Assembly (NCBI GenBank): GCA_937916365.1
Contig: CALFSY010000195.1
Coordinates: 1-7,779 of the forward strand
DNA: 7,779 nt
Direction: 5' to 3'
Origin: an uncultured Jannaschia sp.
Lineage (GTDB): Bacteria > Pseudomonadota > Alphaproteobacteria > Rhodobacterales > Rhodobacteraceae
The position numbers and the translations under genes were made by a program. A model generated the notes under the pieces. It was given only the letters and a program-made list of their open reading frames with translations, did no database searches and was not told the origin of the DNA. This document shows positions 1 through 6,296 of this stretch, in pieces. The stretch's first letter is position 1. Each line of letters starts with the position of its first letter.

Positions 1-159
1 GCGGCACTGCGCCGTTTTGCCCAAACGTCGCGCCCAATCTTGGGCGGCGTGTTCGTGTTTGTTGGGGTCGCAATTTTATTGCGTTGGCATCATCTGGCAG
101 AGGCATGGTTATTGGATATCATGCCTGTTTGGCTGCAAGATTTGTCTGTCGCCCTATGA
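1..159 (+). CDS. C-terminal end of a CcdA-type cytochrome c biogenesis / thiol-disulfide membrane protein (partial)
   Basis: An open frame enters from the left edge and ends at TGA 157-159, giving 52 residues. It starts with a basic stretch (ALRRFAQTSRP), continues with one hydrophobic span (about residues 13-28, ILGGVFVFVGVAILLR) and ends with a short amphipathic tail rich in Trp and Leu. This matches the last transmembrane helix and tail of alphaproteobacterial CcdA-family proteins, which carry electrons from cytoplasmic thioredoxin across the inner membrane to periplasmic thiol proteins. The main support is context: an exported thioredoxin-like gene begins 37 bases downstream on the same strand, a common pairing. 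The catalytic cysteines of CcdA would lie outside the window, so the name is an inference; another polytopic membrane protein is possible. Confidence 0.6.
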   Translation, partial: AALRRFAQTSRPILGGVFVFVGVAILLRWHHLAEAWLLDIMPVWLQDLSVAL

Positions 160-196
160 TTGTTTGTATCTTAAACCTTGAAAGGAAACCTAAACA

Positions 197-598
197 ATGA
201 ATCGTCGTGAGCTATTTTTGGGGGCATCTGCCCTTTGTTTGGTGCCGTATGTTGCCGCTGCGCAAGACCATGTGATGTATACACCCGGGGCAGTTGTTCA
301 ACGTTTGGCCGCGGGGGAAACGGTATTGGTAGATTTTTATGCCTCTTGGTGTTCGACATGCCGTGCGCAAGAACGCACAGTCAATGCTTTACGGCAAGAA
401 AACCCTGCCTATGATGCGGCGATGACATTCGTGCGCGTCGATTGGGATGAACATCGTCGATCCGAGATTACACAGATGTTGCAAGTGCCGCGGCGTTCCA
501 CGTTGATTTTACTGCGTGGTGAAGAAGAACTGGGCCGCATTGTGGCGGGCACGCGCGAAAATGACATTCGCGCGCTGCTGGATCTGGGGCTGGCCTAA
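197..598 (+). CDS. Exported thioredoxin-family protein, probable CcdA partner
   Basis: A 133-residue protein with a signal peptide: basic MNRRE, a hydrophobic core at about residues 6-21, and a likely cleavage site near AAAQ (residues 20-23). A single thioredoxin domain follows. The beta strand VLVDFYAS leads into the active site WCSTC (Trp51, Cys52, Cys55), and the VRVDWD strand follows at 79-84. It probably acts in the periplasm as a thiol-disulfide reductase fed by the CcdA-like protein encoded just upstream. An AAGGAA Shine-Dalgarno sequence about 10 bases before ATG 197 fixes the start. The 37-base gap to the upstream gene suggests co-transcription. Oddity: the loop before the fourth strand reads VPRRST (97-102), so the position normally held by cis-proline (as in the thioredoxin IPT motif) appears to be Ser101. 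Substrate unknown: apocytochrome c, a disulfide isomerase or a general role are all possible. Confidence 0.85.
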   Translation: MNRRELFLGASALCLVPYVAAAQDHVMYTPGAVVQRLAAGETVLVDFYASWCSTCRAQERTVNALRQENPAYDAAMTFVRVDWDEHRRSEITQMLQVPRRSTLILLRGEEELGRIVAGTRENDIRALLDLGLA

Positions 599-618
599 GG
601 TTTCAAATATGATGAAAA

Positions 619-643
619 GGGTGCAGGGGCGACCCCTGTGCCC
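619..643 (-). terminator. GC-rich hairpin, probable terminator of aroC between convergent genes
   Basis: The arms 619-629 and 633-643 pair over 11 base pairs (nine Watson-Crick, two G-T wobbles at 622/640 and 623/639), with a three-base loop CGA at 630-632. Read on the minus strand, the hairpin is followed at once by TTTT (618 to 615), the arrangement of a short-tailed Rho-independent terminator for aroC, whose stop is 31 bases before it. On the plus strand no T-run follows, so it would be at best a weak terminator for the thioredoxin gene, although the flanking A-run could make it partly bidirectional. Confidence 0.55.
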
Positions 644-673
644 GTATCCCTCAAAGGGTCTTGGGGCGGAGTA

Positions 674-1774
674 TTATCCGATGTGCCCTTGATTTTGCCC
701 GATTTGCCCCCGGTGCAACAACACGTGATCAAGCAGGACACAGGCCATCATCGCCTCACCCACTGGCACGGCGCGAATACCGACGCAAGGGTCGTGGCGT
801 CCCTTGGTTACAATATCGGTGGTTGCGCCCGATGTTGTGATGGTTGCGCGCGGCGTTAGGATCGACGACGTGGGTTTAACCGCAAAGCGCACGATAAGGT
901 CTTGACCTGTCGAAATACCCCCCAAAATACCGCCTGCATGATTGCTGGTGTAAACGGGGCCTTCGGGTGACATTGAAATTTCATCGGCATTGGCCGTGCC
1001 GGTCAACGCGGCGGCGGCCATCCCATCGCCGATTTCCACGCCCTTTACAGCGTTGATGCCCATCATGGCGGCGGCAAGATCAGCATCAAGTTTTCCATAG
1101 ACCGGCGCGCCCAACCCCGCAGGCACACCTTGGGTGGTGATTTCAACAACGCCCCCTACACTATCGCCGGCCTTTCGGATTGTATTTAGGTATTCCGCCC
1201 AAAGACCCGCCGTTTGCATATCGGGGCACCAAAACGGATTTTGACTAATCTGATCCCAATCAAATTGCGCACGATCAATCCCATGCGGCCCCATTTGCAC
1301 CATGTAACCTGTGATGGTAAGCGCCGGGATAAGTTGGGCCAAAACTGCACGCGCAATGCCGCCCGCCGCAACACGTGCCGCCGTTTCGCGGGCCGATGCC
1401 CGCCCGCCCCCACGATAATCGCGAACACCGTATTTTTGCCAATATGTAATATCCGCATGGCCAGGGCGAAATTTTTCGGCGATTTCCGTATAATCTTTCG
1501 ATCTATGATCGGTATTGTGGATAATTAACTGAATAGGTGTTCCGGTGGTTTTGCCTTCAAAAACGCCGGACATTATGTCGACGTTGTCATCCTCTTGCCG
1601 TTGCGTTGTGAATTTACTTTGCCCCGGTTTGCGACGATCCAGCCAATGCTGCAAATCGGCGCGATCAATCGTGATCCCAGGCGGGCACCCATCAACTGTC
1701 GCGCCAATGGCGGGCCCGTGGCTTTCGCCCCAGGTGGTTATGCGAAAAAGACGTCCGAAGATATTAAAGCTCAT
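674..1774 (-). CDS. aroC: Chorismate synthase
   Basis: A 366-residue cytoplasmic enzyme converting 5-enolpyruvylshikimate-3-phosphate to chorismate with reduced FMN, the last step of the shikimate pathway. All three family signatures are visible: GESHGPAIGATVDG at 16-29, GGGRASARETAARVAAGG at 122-139, and RHDPCVGIRAVPVGEA at 326-341. His19 (GESHG) and His106 (RPGHAD) occupy the positions of the two catalytic histidines known in the family. Length is normal. The start chosen is ATG 1774-1772 because MSFNxFG is the conserved family N-terminus. An in-frame GTG at 1795-1793 would add seven residues, but the Shine-Dalgarno-like AGGA lies within that extension, about 12 bases before the ATG. The gene stands alone, divergent from the thi operon and convergent with the thioredoxin gene. 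No convincing promoter was seen in 1775-1916 on the minus strand. Confidence 0.97.
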   Translation of the reverse strand: MSFNIFGRLFRITTWGESHGPAIGATVDGCPPGITIDRADLQHWLDRRKPGQSKFTTQRQEDDNVDIMSGVFEGKTTGTPIQLIIHNTDHRSKDYTEIAEKFRPGHADITYWQKYGVRDYRGGGRASARETAARVAAGGIARAVLAQLIPALTITGYMVQMGPHGIDRAQFDWDQISQNPFWCPDMQTAGLWAEYLNTIRKAGDSVGGVVEITTQGVPAGLGAPVYGKLDADLAAAMMGINAVKGVEIGDGMAAAALTGTANADEISMSPEGPVYTSNHAGGILGGISTGQDLIVRFAVKPTSSILTPRATITTSGATTDIVTKGRHDPCVGIRAVPVGEAMMACVLLDHVLLHRGQIGQNQGHIG

Positions 1775-1882
1775 GTTTAGGTATCGTCCTATCACATCGT
1801 TTGAAGGGTGGGGTTAGCGACCGATCGTAGCAATGCCAAGCGGGAATAGAAAGCGCGCGTTGCCCTATAACATTCTATTTGA

Positions 1883-1911
1883 TTGCAAGTCATAGATGTT
1901 TGGGATAGAAA
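1883..1911 (+). promoter_or_regulatory. Candidate sigma70-type promoter of the thiBPQ operon
   Basis: A TTGCAA box at 1883-1888 and a TAGAAA box at 1906-1911 are separated by 17 bases; each matches the consensus at four of six positions. Transcription would begin about 6-8 bases downstream, at the 5' edge of the TPP aptamer (1917), which is where a riboswitch transcript is expected to start. This placement is the main support, because the boxes themselves are weak. Confidence 0.35.
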
Positions 1912-1916
1912 TACAC

Positions 1917-2008
1917 AACCTCGGGGTGGCTGTTTTACCCAAAACGGCCTGAGATGCGAATGCGAACCCGTTGAACCTGATCCGGTTTGCACCGGCGGAG
2001 GAAAGGTT
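1917..2008 (+). promoter_or_regulatory. TPP riboswitch aptamer (THI element)
   Basis: A complete thiamine pyrophosphate aptamer can be folded by eye. P1: AACCT 1917-1921 with AGGTT 2004-2008. P2: CGGG 1922-1925 with CCCG 1967-1970. P3: 1928-1936 with 1941-1949, nine pairs including one wobble, with an ACCC loop. The conserved CTGAGAT, which contacts the pyrimidine ring of the ligand, is at 1949-1955, and the conserved AACCTGAT is at 1974-1981. P4: CCT 1976-1978 with AGG 1999-2001. P5: CCGG 1982-1985 with CCGG 1992-1995. The known class binds TPP with P1 as the switching helix and normally represses thiamine biosynthesis or transport genes. It lies 58 bases before the thiB start, so repression of thiBPQ by TPP is the clear expectation. 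An in-frame TTG at 1971 lies inside the aptamer core and is not a start codon. Confidence 0.95.
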
Positions 2009-2010
2009 TT

Positions 2011-2062
2011 GGCGTAAGGTTTATGCCCCCCTCACTTCGCCCATTGATGAAAGGGAGAAGTG
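2011..2062 (+). promoter_or_regulatory. Riboswitch expression platform with hairpin covering the thiB ribosome binding site
   Basis: Two hairpins can form between the aptamer and thiB. The first pairs 2011-2017 with 2021-2027 (seven pairs, one wobble, three-base loop). The second pairs CACTTC 2033-2038 with GAAGTG 2057-2062, then after a G/A mismatch CCC 2040-2042 with GGG 2053-2055. Its 3' arm contains the thiB Shine-Dalgarno sequence GGGAG (2053-2057). Neither hairpin is followed by a T-run, so control looks translational: hiding the ribosome binding site when TPP is bound. How the aptamer communicates is less clear. GAGG 1998-2001, engaged in or beside P4 when ligand is bound, could otherwise pair with CCTC 2030-2033 and disturb the second hairpin, but only four pairs support this. 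Confidence 0.55.
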
Positions 2063-2066
2063 CGTT

Positions 2067-3053
2067 ATGAAAGCCCTTATAACCGCCATGGGATTGGCCT
2101 TTTCCGCCGGTGCGGTCATGGCCGATACGCCCATCCTAACCGTCTACACCTACGACAGTTTCGTAACCGATTGGGGCCCCGGCCCGCAGGTTGAGGCCGC
2201 GTTTGAAGCGACGTGCGCATGTGATCTGCATCTGGTTGGTGTGGGCGATGGTGCGGCGGTGTTGGCGCGTTTGCGGTTAGAGGGCGTGCGCAGTGATGCC
2301 GATGTTGTGGTGGGTCTTGATACCAATTTGACCCACGCGGCGGCCGCGACGGGGCTGTTCACCAATCATGGAGTGAATGTTGAGGGCCTAACATTGCCCA
2401 TCCCATGGCAAGATGACGTATTTTTGCCTTTTGATTGGGGGTATTTCGCGTTTGTCCATCGCACCGACCTCGCCTTGGTGCCGCATGATTTCATAACCTT
2501 GGGCCAAAGCAATGTGCGCATTTTGATCCAAGATCCGCGCAGTTCCACACCGGGGCTTGGCCTATTGATGTGGGTTGAGGCTGCGTATGGCGACCGTGCA
2601 GGGGAAGTTTGGCAAAATCTGGCGGACAATATCGTGACCGTCACACCAGGGTGGTCTGAATCATATACTTTATTTTTAGAGGGTGAGGCAGACATGGTGC
2701 TAAGTTACACCACATCGCCTGCCTATCACCGGATTGCCGAGGGCGACGATGGGTTTGCCGCCGCCCCCTTTGCCGAGGGGCATTATACCCAGATCGAGGT
2801 TATGGGCATTTTGGACCACAGCGATCAGCCCGATTTGGCGCAGCAATTTGTAGCGTTTATGCTATCGCAAACGGCGCAGGCCATTTTACCCACCACGAAT
2901 TGGATGTATCCTGCGGCATTGCCGCGCGCGGCCTTACCCGATGGTTTTGATACCTTCCCCCGCCCAAACACCACACTTTTGTTTTCGCCAGAGCAGGCGG
3001 CGAACCTTCGTAACGATGCCCTTTCCACATGGCAGGCCGCATTCGGCCCCTAA
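2067..3053 (+). CDS. thiB: Thiamine ABC transporter, periplasmic substrate-binding protein
   Basis: A 328-residue binding protein that captures thiamine (and, in known homologues, TMP and TPP) in the periplasm and delivers it to ThiP. The signal peptide is residues 1-19, with likely cleavage at VMA|DT. The mature start LTVYTYDSFVTDWGPGP is very close to that of E. coli ThiB/TbpA. The CxC pair (Cys50, Cys52) and ADVVVGLDTNL (78-88) are also shared. Trp196 (GWSES), Tyr214 (SYTTSPAYH) and Trp279 (TNWMYP) lie in segments that, as I recall, provide stacking aromatics in the E. coli ligand site. The start is ATG 2067, preceded by GGGAG at 2053-2057 (9-base spacing) and followed by a proper signal sequence. 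It is the first gene of thiBPQ, downstream of the TPP riboswitch, and overlaps thiP by 25 bases. Confidence 0.96.
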   Translation: MKALITAMGLAFSAGAVMADTPILTVYTYDSFVTDWGPGPQVEAAFEATCACDLHLVGVGDGAAVLARLRLEGVRSDADVVVGLDTNLTHAAAATGLFTNHGVNVEGLTLPIPWQDDVFLPFDWGYFAFVHRTDLALVPHDFITLGQSNVRILIQDPRSSTPGLGLLMWVEAAYGDRAGEVWQNLADNIVTVTPGWSESYTLFLEGEADMVLSYTTSPAYHRIAEGDDGFAAAPFAEGHYTQIEVMGILDHSDQPDLAQQFVAFMLSQTAQAILPTTNWMYPAALPRAALPDGFDTFPRPNTTLLFSPEQAANLRNDALSTWQAAFGP

Positions 3054-4600
3054 CCTGGTTAGAGCGCGGGGGCGCGATTGCGGCGTTGTTGGTCTTAATA
3101 ACGCTGCTGTTGCCCTTGGCCGCTGTTTTCGTGCGGGCGGATGCGACCGCTGCTTTGGGAGCGGCGGATTGGCGCGTGATTCGTTTCACGCTGTTACAGG
3201 CCACGCTTTCCGCGCTTGTCAGCATCATCGTGGCCATTCCGATAGCACGGGCATTGGCGCGGCGGTCATTTTTCGCGCGGTCATTATTCATCACGCTTTT
3301 AGGGGCGCCTTTTTTGTTGCCAACCATCGTTGTGGTGCTGGGATTATTGGCGGTTTTTGGTCGTGGGGGGTGGATCAATACCGTGTTCGATGCTGTCGGT
3401 TTGGCACAGATTGAAATTTATGGTTTGGGGGGTATTGTTTTAGCGCATGTATTTTTGAATTTGCCGTTGGCGGTGCGTCTGTTGTTTCATGGGTGGCAGG
3501 CTATTCCAGCGGAACGAATGCGTGTGGCCGCCACGCTGGGTTTTTCCACACGGGCCATGCGGCGGCATTTTGAAACCCCAATGGTGCGTGCCACGTTACC
3601 CGGGGCAGGGGCGTTGATTTTTTTGATATGCTGCACCAGCTTTTCAATCGCGCTGATTTTGGGTGGCGGCCCCCGATCGACCACCATTGAGGTGGCCATT
3701 TATCAGGCGTTCCGATTTGATTTCGACCTGGGGCGGGCGGCGATGTTGGGCCTTGTGCAGGTGGGCATATGCCTGGCCGTGGGGTTGGCATTGTTTGGTG
3801 TGCGCTCCCATGATGTGGGCGGCGGGTTGGATCGGCCGCCCCTATCCTGGCCCTGCGATAGCTTGGCCAACAGATGGTTTGATCGGGTGATTTTGGGTAT
3901 CATGGCATTTTTCTTTATCACACCGCTTTTGGCTGTGGCGACCCAAGGTTTGGCGGCTATTTTTCAACTGCCCCCACAGGTTTGGCAGGCCGCGGCGCGG
4001 TCTGTGGTGGTGGCCCTAAGCTGCGCGGTGGGGGCGGTGGTTTTGGCGGTGCCGTTTTCAACATTGATTGTTCGTGCCCGAGGTATATTCCGCCCAGGGA
4101 TTGAAAGCATAGGTTTTTTAGCCCTTGTTTTATCACCATTGGTGATGGGAACGGGGTGGTTTATTGTGCTGTTTCCTGTTGCTGATCCGGCAACTTTGGC
4201 CTTACCCGTGACGGGTTTGGTGAACACGTTGGTTGCCCTGCCATTTATGGTGCGCGCATTGATCCCCGCCATTCAGACCGCCGAGGCCACCCAGGGCCGC
4301 CTGGCAGAGGCACTGGGCTTAAGCGAATGGGCACGTTTGCGCCATGTGATCCTGCCACGTATTCAGCGCCCGCTGGGCTTTGGTGCCGGGGTGGCGACGG
4401 CATTTTCCATGGGTGATTTAGGGGTAATTACCTTATTTGCGGTATCGGGCGAAGGCACATTGCCCTTAGAATTATATCGATTGATGGGATCGTATCGAAC
4501 CGACGATGCACAAGGGGCGGCGCTGGTTCTTATGGCGCTTTCCTTGGGTTTGTTTTGGGTTTTTGATCGCGGGGGGCGCCTTAATGTTGTCCATCGTTGA
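3029..4600 (+). CDS. thiP: Thiamine ABC transporter, two-domain permease
   Basis: A 523-residue inner-membrane permease forming the translocation path of the thiamine importer. It is an internally duplicated, FbpB/ThiP-type protein: two permease halves in one chain (about residues 12-258 and 283-513), each with about six hydrophobic spans. Each half carries the cytoplasmic EAA-type loop that docks on the ATPase: AERMRVAATLGFSTRAMRR and on to LPG191-192 in the first half, and RLAEALGLSEWARLRHVILP (424-443) in the second. Length is close to E. coli ThiP (536, from memory). The start ATG 3029 lies within the end of thiB (25-base overlap in another frame) and has no good Shine-Dalgarno sequence, so translation is probably coupled to thiB. 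The stop overlaps the thiQ start by 17 bases. The polar linker at about 259-283 joins the halves. Confidence 0.95.
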   Translation: MAGRIRPLTWLERGGAIAALLVLITLLLPLAAVFVRADATAALGAADWRVIRFTLLQATLSALVSIIVAIPIARALARRSFFARSLFITLLGAPFLLPTIVVVLGLLAVFGRGGWINTVFDAVGLAQIEIYGLGGIVLAHVFLNLPLAVRLLFHGWQAIPAERMRVAATLGFSTRAMRRHFETPMVRATLPGAGALIFLICCTSFSIALILGGGPRSTTIEVAIYQAFRFDFDLGRAAMLGLVQVGICLAVGLALFGVRSHDVGGGLDRPPLSWPCDSLANRWFDRVILGIMAFFFITPLLAVATQGLAAIFQLPPQVWQAAARSVVVALSCAVGAVVLAVPFSTLIVRARGIFRPGIESIGFLALVLSPLVMGTGWFIVLFPVADPATLALPVTGLVNTLVALPFMVRALIPAIQTAEATQGRLAEALGLSEWARLRHVILPRIQRPLGFGAGVATAFSMGDLGVITLFAVSGEGTLPLELYRLMGSYRTDDAQGAALVLMALSLGLFWVFDRGGRLNVVHR

Positions 4601-5273
4601 TGTGCGCATTAGCCTAACAAATTTTAACCTCCGCCTTCGTGCCCGCCTTGCAGCGGGTGAACGTGTTGCGGTTCTTGGCGCCTCAGGCAGCGGGAAAAGC
4701 ACGCTATTGTCGCTTCTTGCGGGGTTTTATTGGCCGGATACAGGCCGCATTTTATATAACGAGGCCGACATTAGCCGCCTGCCGGTGGCCGAGCGCCCGA
4801 TGTCCATCGTGTTTCAAGACGGAAATTTATTTCCCCATCTTAGCGTTTTCGACAATGTGGCTTTGGGGGTTCAGCCCGAATTGACCCTGACTGGCCAAGA
4901 TCGAATGCAGGTTGATCGTGCACTTAAACAGGTTGGATTATCCGGGATGGGCACGCGCCGTCCCCGTGCCCTTTCGGGGGGGCAACGATCGCGTGTGGCG
5001 TTGGCACGAATGTTATTGCGCGATAAACCCATTTCCCTGCTGGACGAACCCTTTGCGGCCCTTGATCCGGGGTTGCGGGCTGAGATGTTGGTATTACTAG
5101 GCGATTTATGCGCCGCGCGGTCTTTAAGCCTTGTGCTGGCCACCCACGACCTAAGGGATGCAGAACGCATTTGTAACCGATTATGGTTTCTGGACGCTGG
5201 GCAGGTGGTCTTTGACGCGCCGATTGCGGGGTTGCGGGCCAATCCCCCGGCGATGTTACGGCCATGGCTATAG
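4584..5273 (+). CDS. thiQ: Thiamine ABC transporter, ATP-binding protein
   Basis: A 229-residue cytoplasmic ATPase that powers ThiP. All nucleotide-binding motifs are intact: Walker A GASGSGKST (32-40), Q-loop Gln78 in VFQDGNLFPHLSV (a sequence typical of ThiQ), signature LSGGQ (130-134), Walker B ISLLDEP with Asp154 and Glu155, D-loop ALD (159-161) and switch His188 (ATHD). Size matches E. coli ThiQ (about 232). ATG 4584 was chosen because MLSIVDVRISL is the usual N-terminus of an ABC domain, and a six-G run at 4571-4576 sits 7 bases upstream as a strong if unusual ribosome binding site. An in-frame upstream ATG (4506) would add 26 residues entirely inside thiP and without family support. 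It is the last gene of thiBPQ; no intrinsic terminator is apparent after its stop. Confidence 0.96.
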   Translation: MLSIVDVRISLTNFNLRLRARLAAGERVAVLGASGSGKSTLLSLLAGFYWPDTGRILYNEADISRLPVAERPMSIVFQDGNLFPHLSVFDNVALGVQPELTLTGQDRMQVDRALKQVGLSGMGTRRPRALSGGQRSRVALARMLLRDKPISLLDEPFAALDPGLRAEMLVLLGDLCAARSLSLVLATHDLRDAERICNRLWFLDAGQVVFDAPIAGLRANPPAMLRPWL

Positions 5274-5311
5274 GTCAAGTTCCATAGAAGTTGAATTTTA
5301 CGGGAAATTCG

Positions 5312-5341
5312 TTGGCAAATCCCCCAAAAAGACACTAAAAT
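5312..5341 (+). promoter_or_regulatory. Candidate sigma70-type promoter of the TSUP permease operon
   Basis: TTGGCA (5312-5317) and TAAAAT (5336-5341) each match the consensus at five of six positions and are 18 bases apart, within the 96-base gap after thiQ. Predicted transcription would start near 5347-5349, about 20 bases before ATG 5370. This would place the alternative in-frame GTG at 5346 at or before the RNA start, which argues for the ATG. It suggests the permease genes are not simply the tail of the riboswitch-controlled operon, although read-through from thiQ is not excluded. Confidence 0.45.
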
Positions 5342-5369
5342 CAATGTGTATCAAAGGGCCGCCACATAC

Positions 5370-6296
5370 ATGCAAATTTATCTACCGATTGCCGAGGTTA
5401 GCGTGAATGCCTTTTTACTGCTGGGTCTTGGCGGGCTTGTGGGGGTTCTTTCGGGCATGTTTGGGGTGGGCGGTGGATTTTTAATGACGCCGCTTTTGTT
5501 TTTTATCGGCATTCCTCCCGCCGTGGCCGTGGCGACCGAGGCCAATCAGATTGTCGCATCGTCTTTTTCAGGTGCTTTGGCGCACCTTAGGCGTAAAACG
5601 GTGGATTTGAAAATGGGTGTCGTGCTGCTGATCGGCGGGCTTTTCGGGGCTGCGGTTGGGGTGCAGGTTTTTGCCTGGTTAACCATACTGGGGCAGGTCG
5701 ATCTTTTGGTGCGTCTGTGCTATGTTATATTCTTGGGCATTATTGGCAGTTTGATGTTTTTTGAAAGCCTAAGGGCCATCCGACGCATCACACACCCCAA
5801 CAATCCCACATCAACGAAACGAAAAACGCGCACATGGGTGCATAAATTACCGTTTAAGACGCGGTTTCGCACATCGGGCCTTTATATTTCGGCTTTACCG
5901 CCGCTTTTCGTGGGATGTTTTGTGGGGCTTTTGGCCGCAATAATGGGGGTGGGGGGCGGCTTTATCATGGTTCCGGCGATGATTTATCTTTTGGGGATGC
6001 CCACAAAAGTTGTGGTTGGCACGTCCCTTTTTCAGATTATTTTTGTGACGGGATTTGCCACCATAATGCATGCAACGACCAATTTCACAGTTGACATGGT
6101 TTTGGCCATTTTGTTGTTGGTAGGTGGTGTTGTAGGGGCGCAGATCGGCACGCGGATCGGCGTGCGGATGAAGGCCGAACAGTTACGCATTTTGCTATCT
6201 ATCATGGTGTTGGCTGTTTGCGGGCGATTGGCGCTGGATCTGCTTATACAACCGGGGGAACTTTATTCGCTTTCATCGGCGGGGGGCGCACCATGA
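5370..6296 (+). CDS. TSUP (TauE/SafE-like) family membrane permease
   Basis: A 308-residue polytopic inner-membrane protein with about eight hydrophobic spans arranged as two homologous halves. Each half carries the glycine-rich family motif: GMFGVGGGFLMTPLL (29-43) and AIMGVGGGFIMVPAM (190-204). Matching follow-on segments are AVATEANQIVASSFSGALAH and VVGTSLFQIIFVTGFATIMH. The two halves are joined by a basic cytoplasmic-looking loop (about 134-170, RRITHPNN...KTRTWVHK). Characterised TSUP members move sulfite, sulfoacetate, taurine-derived anions or related small sulfur/organic anions; the substrate here cannot be read from the sequence. ATG 5370 is preceded by AAGGG (5354-5358) at suitable spacing and gives MQIYLPIAE, familiar from rhodobacteral homologues. 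A GTG at 5346 is the alternative. The stop TGA overlaps the next start as ATGA (6293-6296), implying translational coupling. Confidence 0.9.
   Translation: MQIYLPIAEVSVNAFLLLGLGGLVGVLSGMFGVGGGFLMTPLLFFIGIPPAVAVATEANQIVASSFSGALAHLRRKTVDLKMGVVLLIGGLFGAAVGVQVFAWLTILGQVDLLVRLCYVIFLGIIGSLMFFESLRAIRRITHPNNPTSTKRKTRTWVHKLPFKTRFRTSGLYISALPPLFVGCFVGLLAAIMGVGGGFIMVPAMIYLLGMPTKVVVGTSLFQIIFVTGFATIMHATTNFTVDMVLAILLLVGGVVGAQIGTRIGVRMKAEQLRILLSIMVLAVCGRLALDLLIQPGELYSLSSAGGAP

Noticed and set aside
638..859. Plus-strand open frame of 73 codons overlapping the end of aroC
   Set aside because: It runs opposite aroC, begins inside the terminator hairpin and is not protein-like.
1798..1882. Search for an aroC promoter on the minus strand (a TTGGCA box at 1839-1834)
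   Set aside because: The only -10 candidate at proper spacing, TAACCC, is poor, so no promoter was annotated.
1971..2066. Possible 32-residue N-terminal extension of ThiB from TTG 1971
   Set aside because: The codon lies in the conserved AACCTGAT region of the TPP aptamer; the extension would hide the signal peptide, and ATG 2067 has a good ribosome binding site.
2857..3378. Minus-strand open frame of 173 codons opposite the end of thiB and the start of thiP
   Set aside because: It lies opposite two clearly real genes, its product is low-complexity and basic (rich in Ala, Lys, Arg, Asn), and it has no recognisable domain. It is a shadow of the coding strand.
5293..5310. AT-rich hairpin GAATTT / AAATTC with a six-base loop after thiQ
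   Set aside because: Only six weak pairs and no T-run follow, so it was not called as a terminator of the thi operon.
4871..5344. Minus-strand open frame of 157 codons opposite thiQ
   Set aside because: It is antisense to intact ABC ATPase motifs and has an Arg/Ser-rich composition without domain features.
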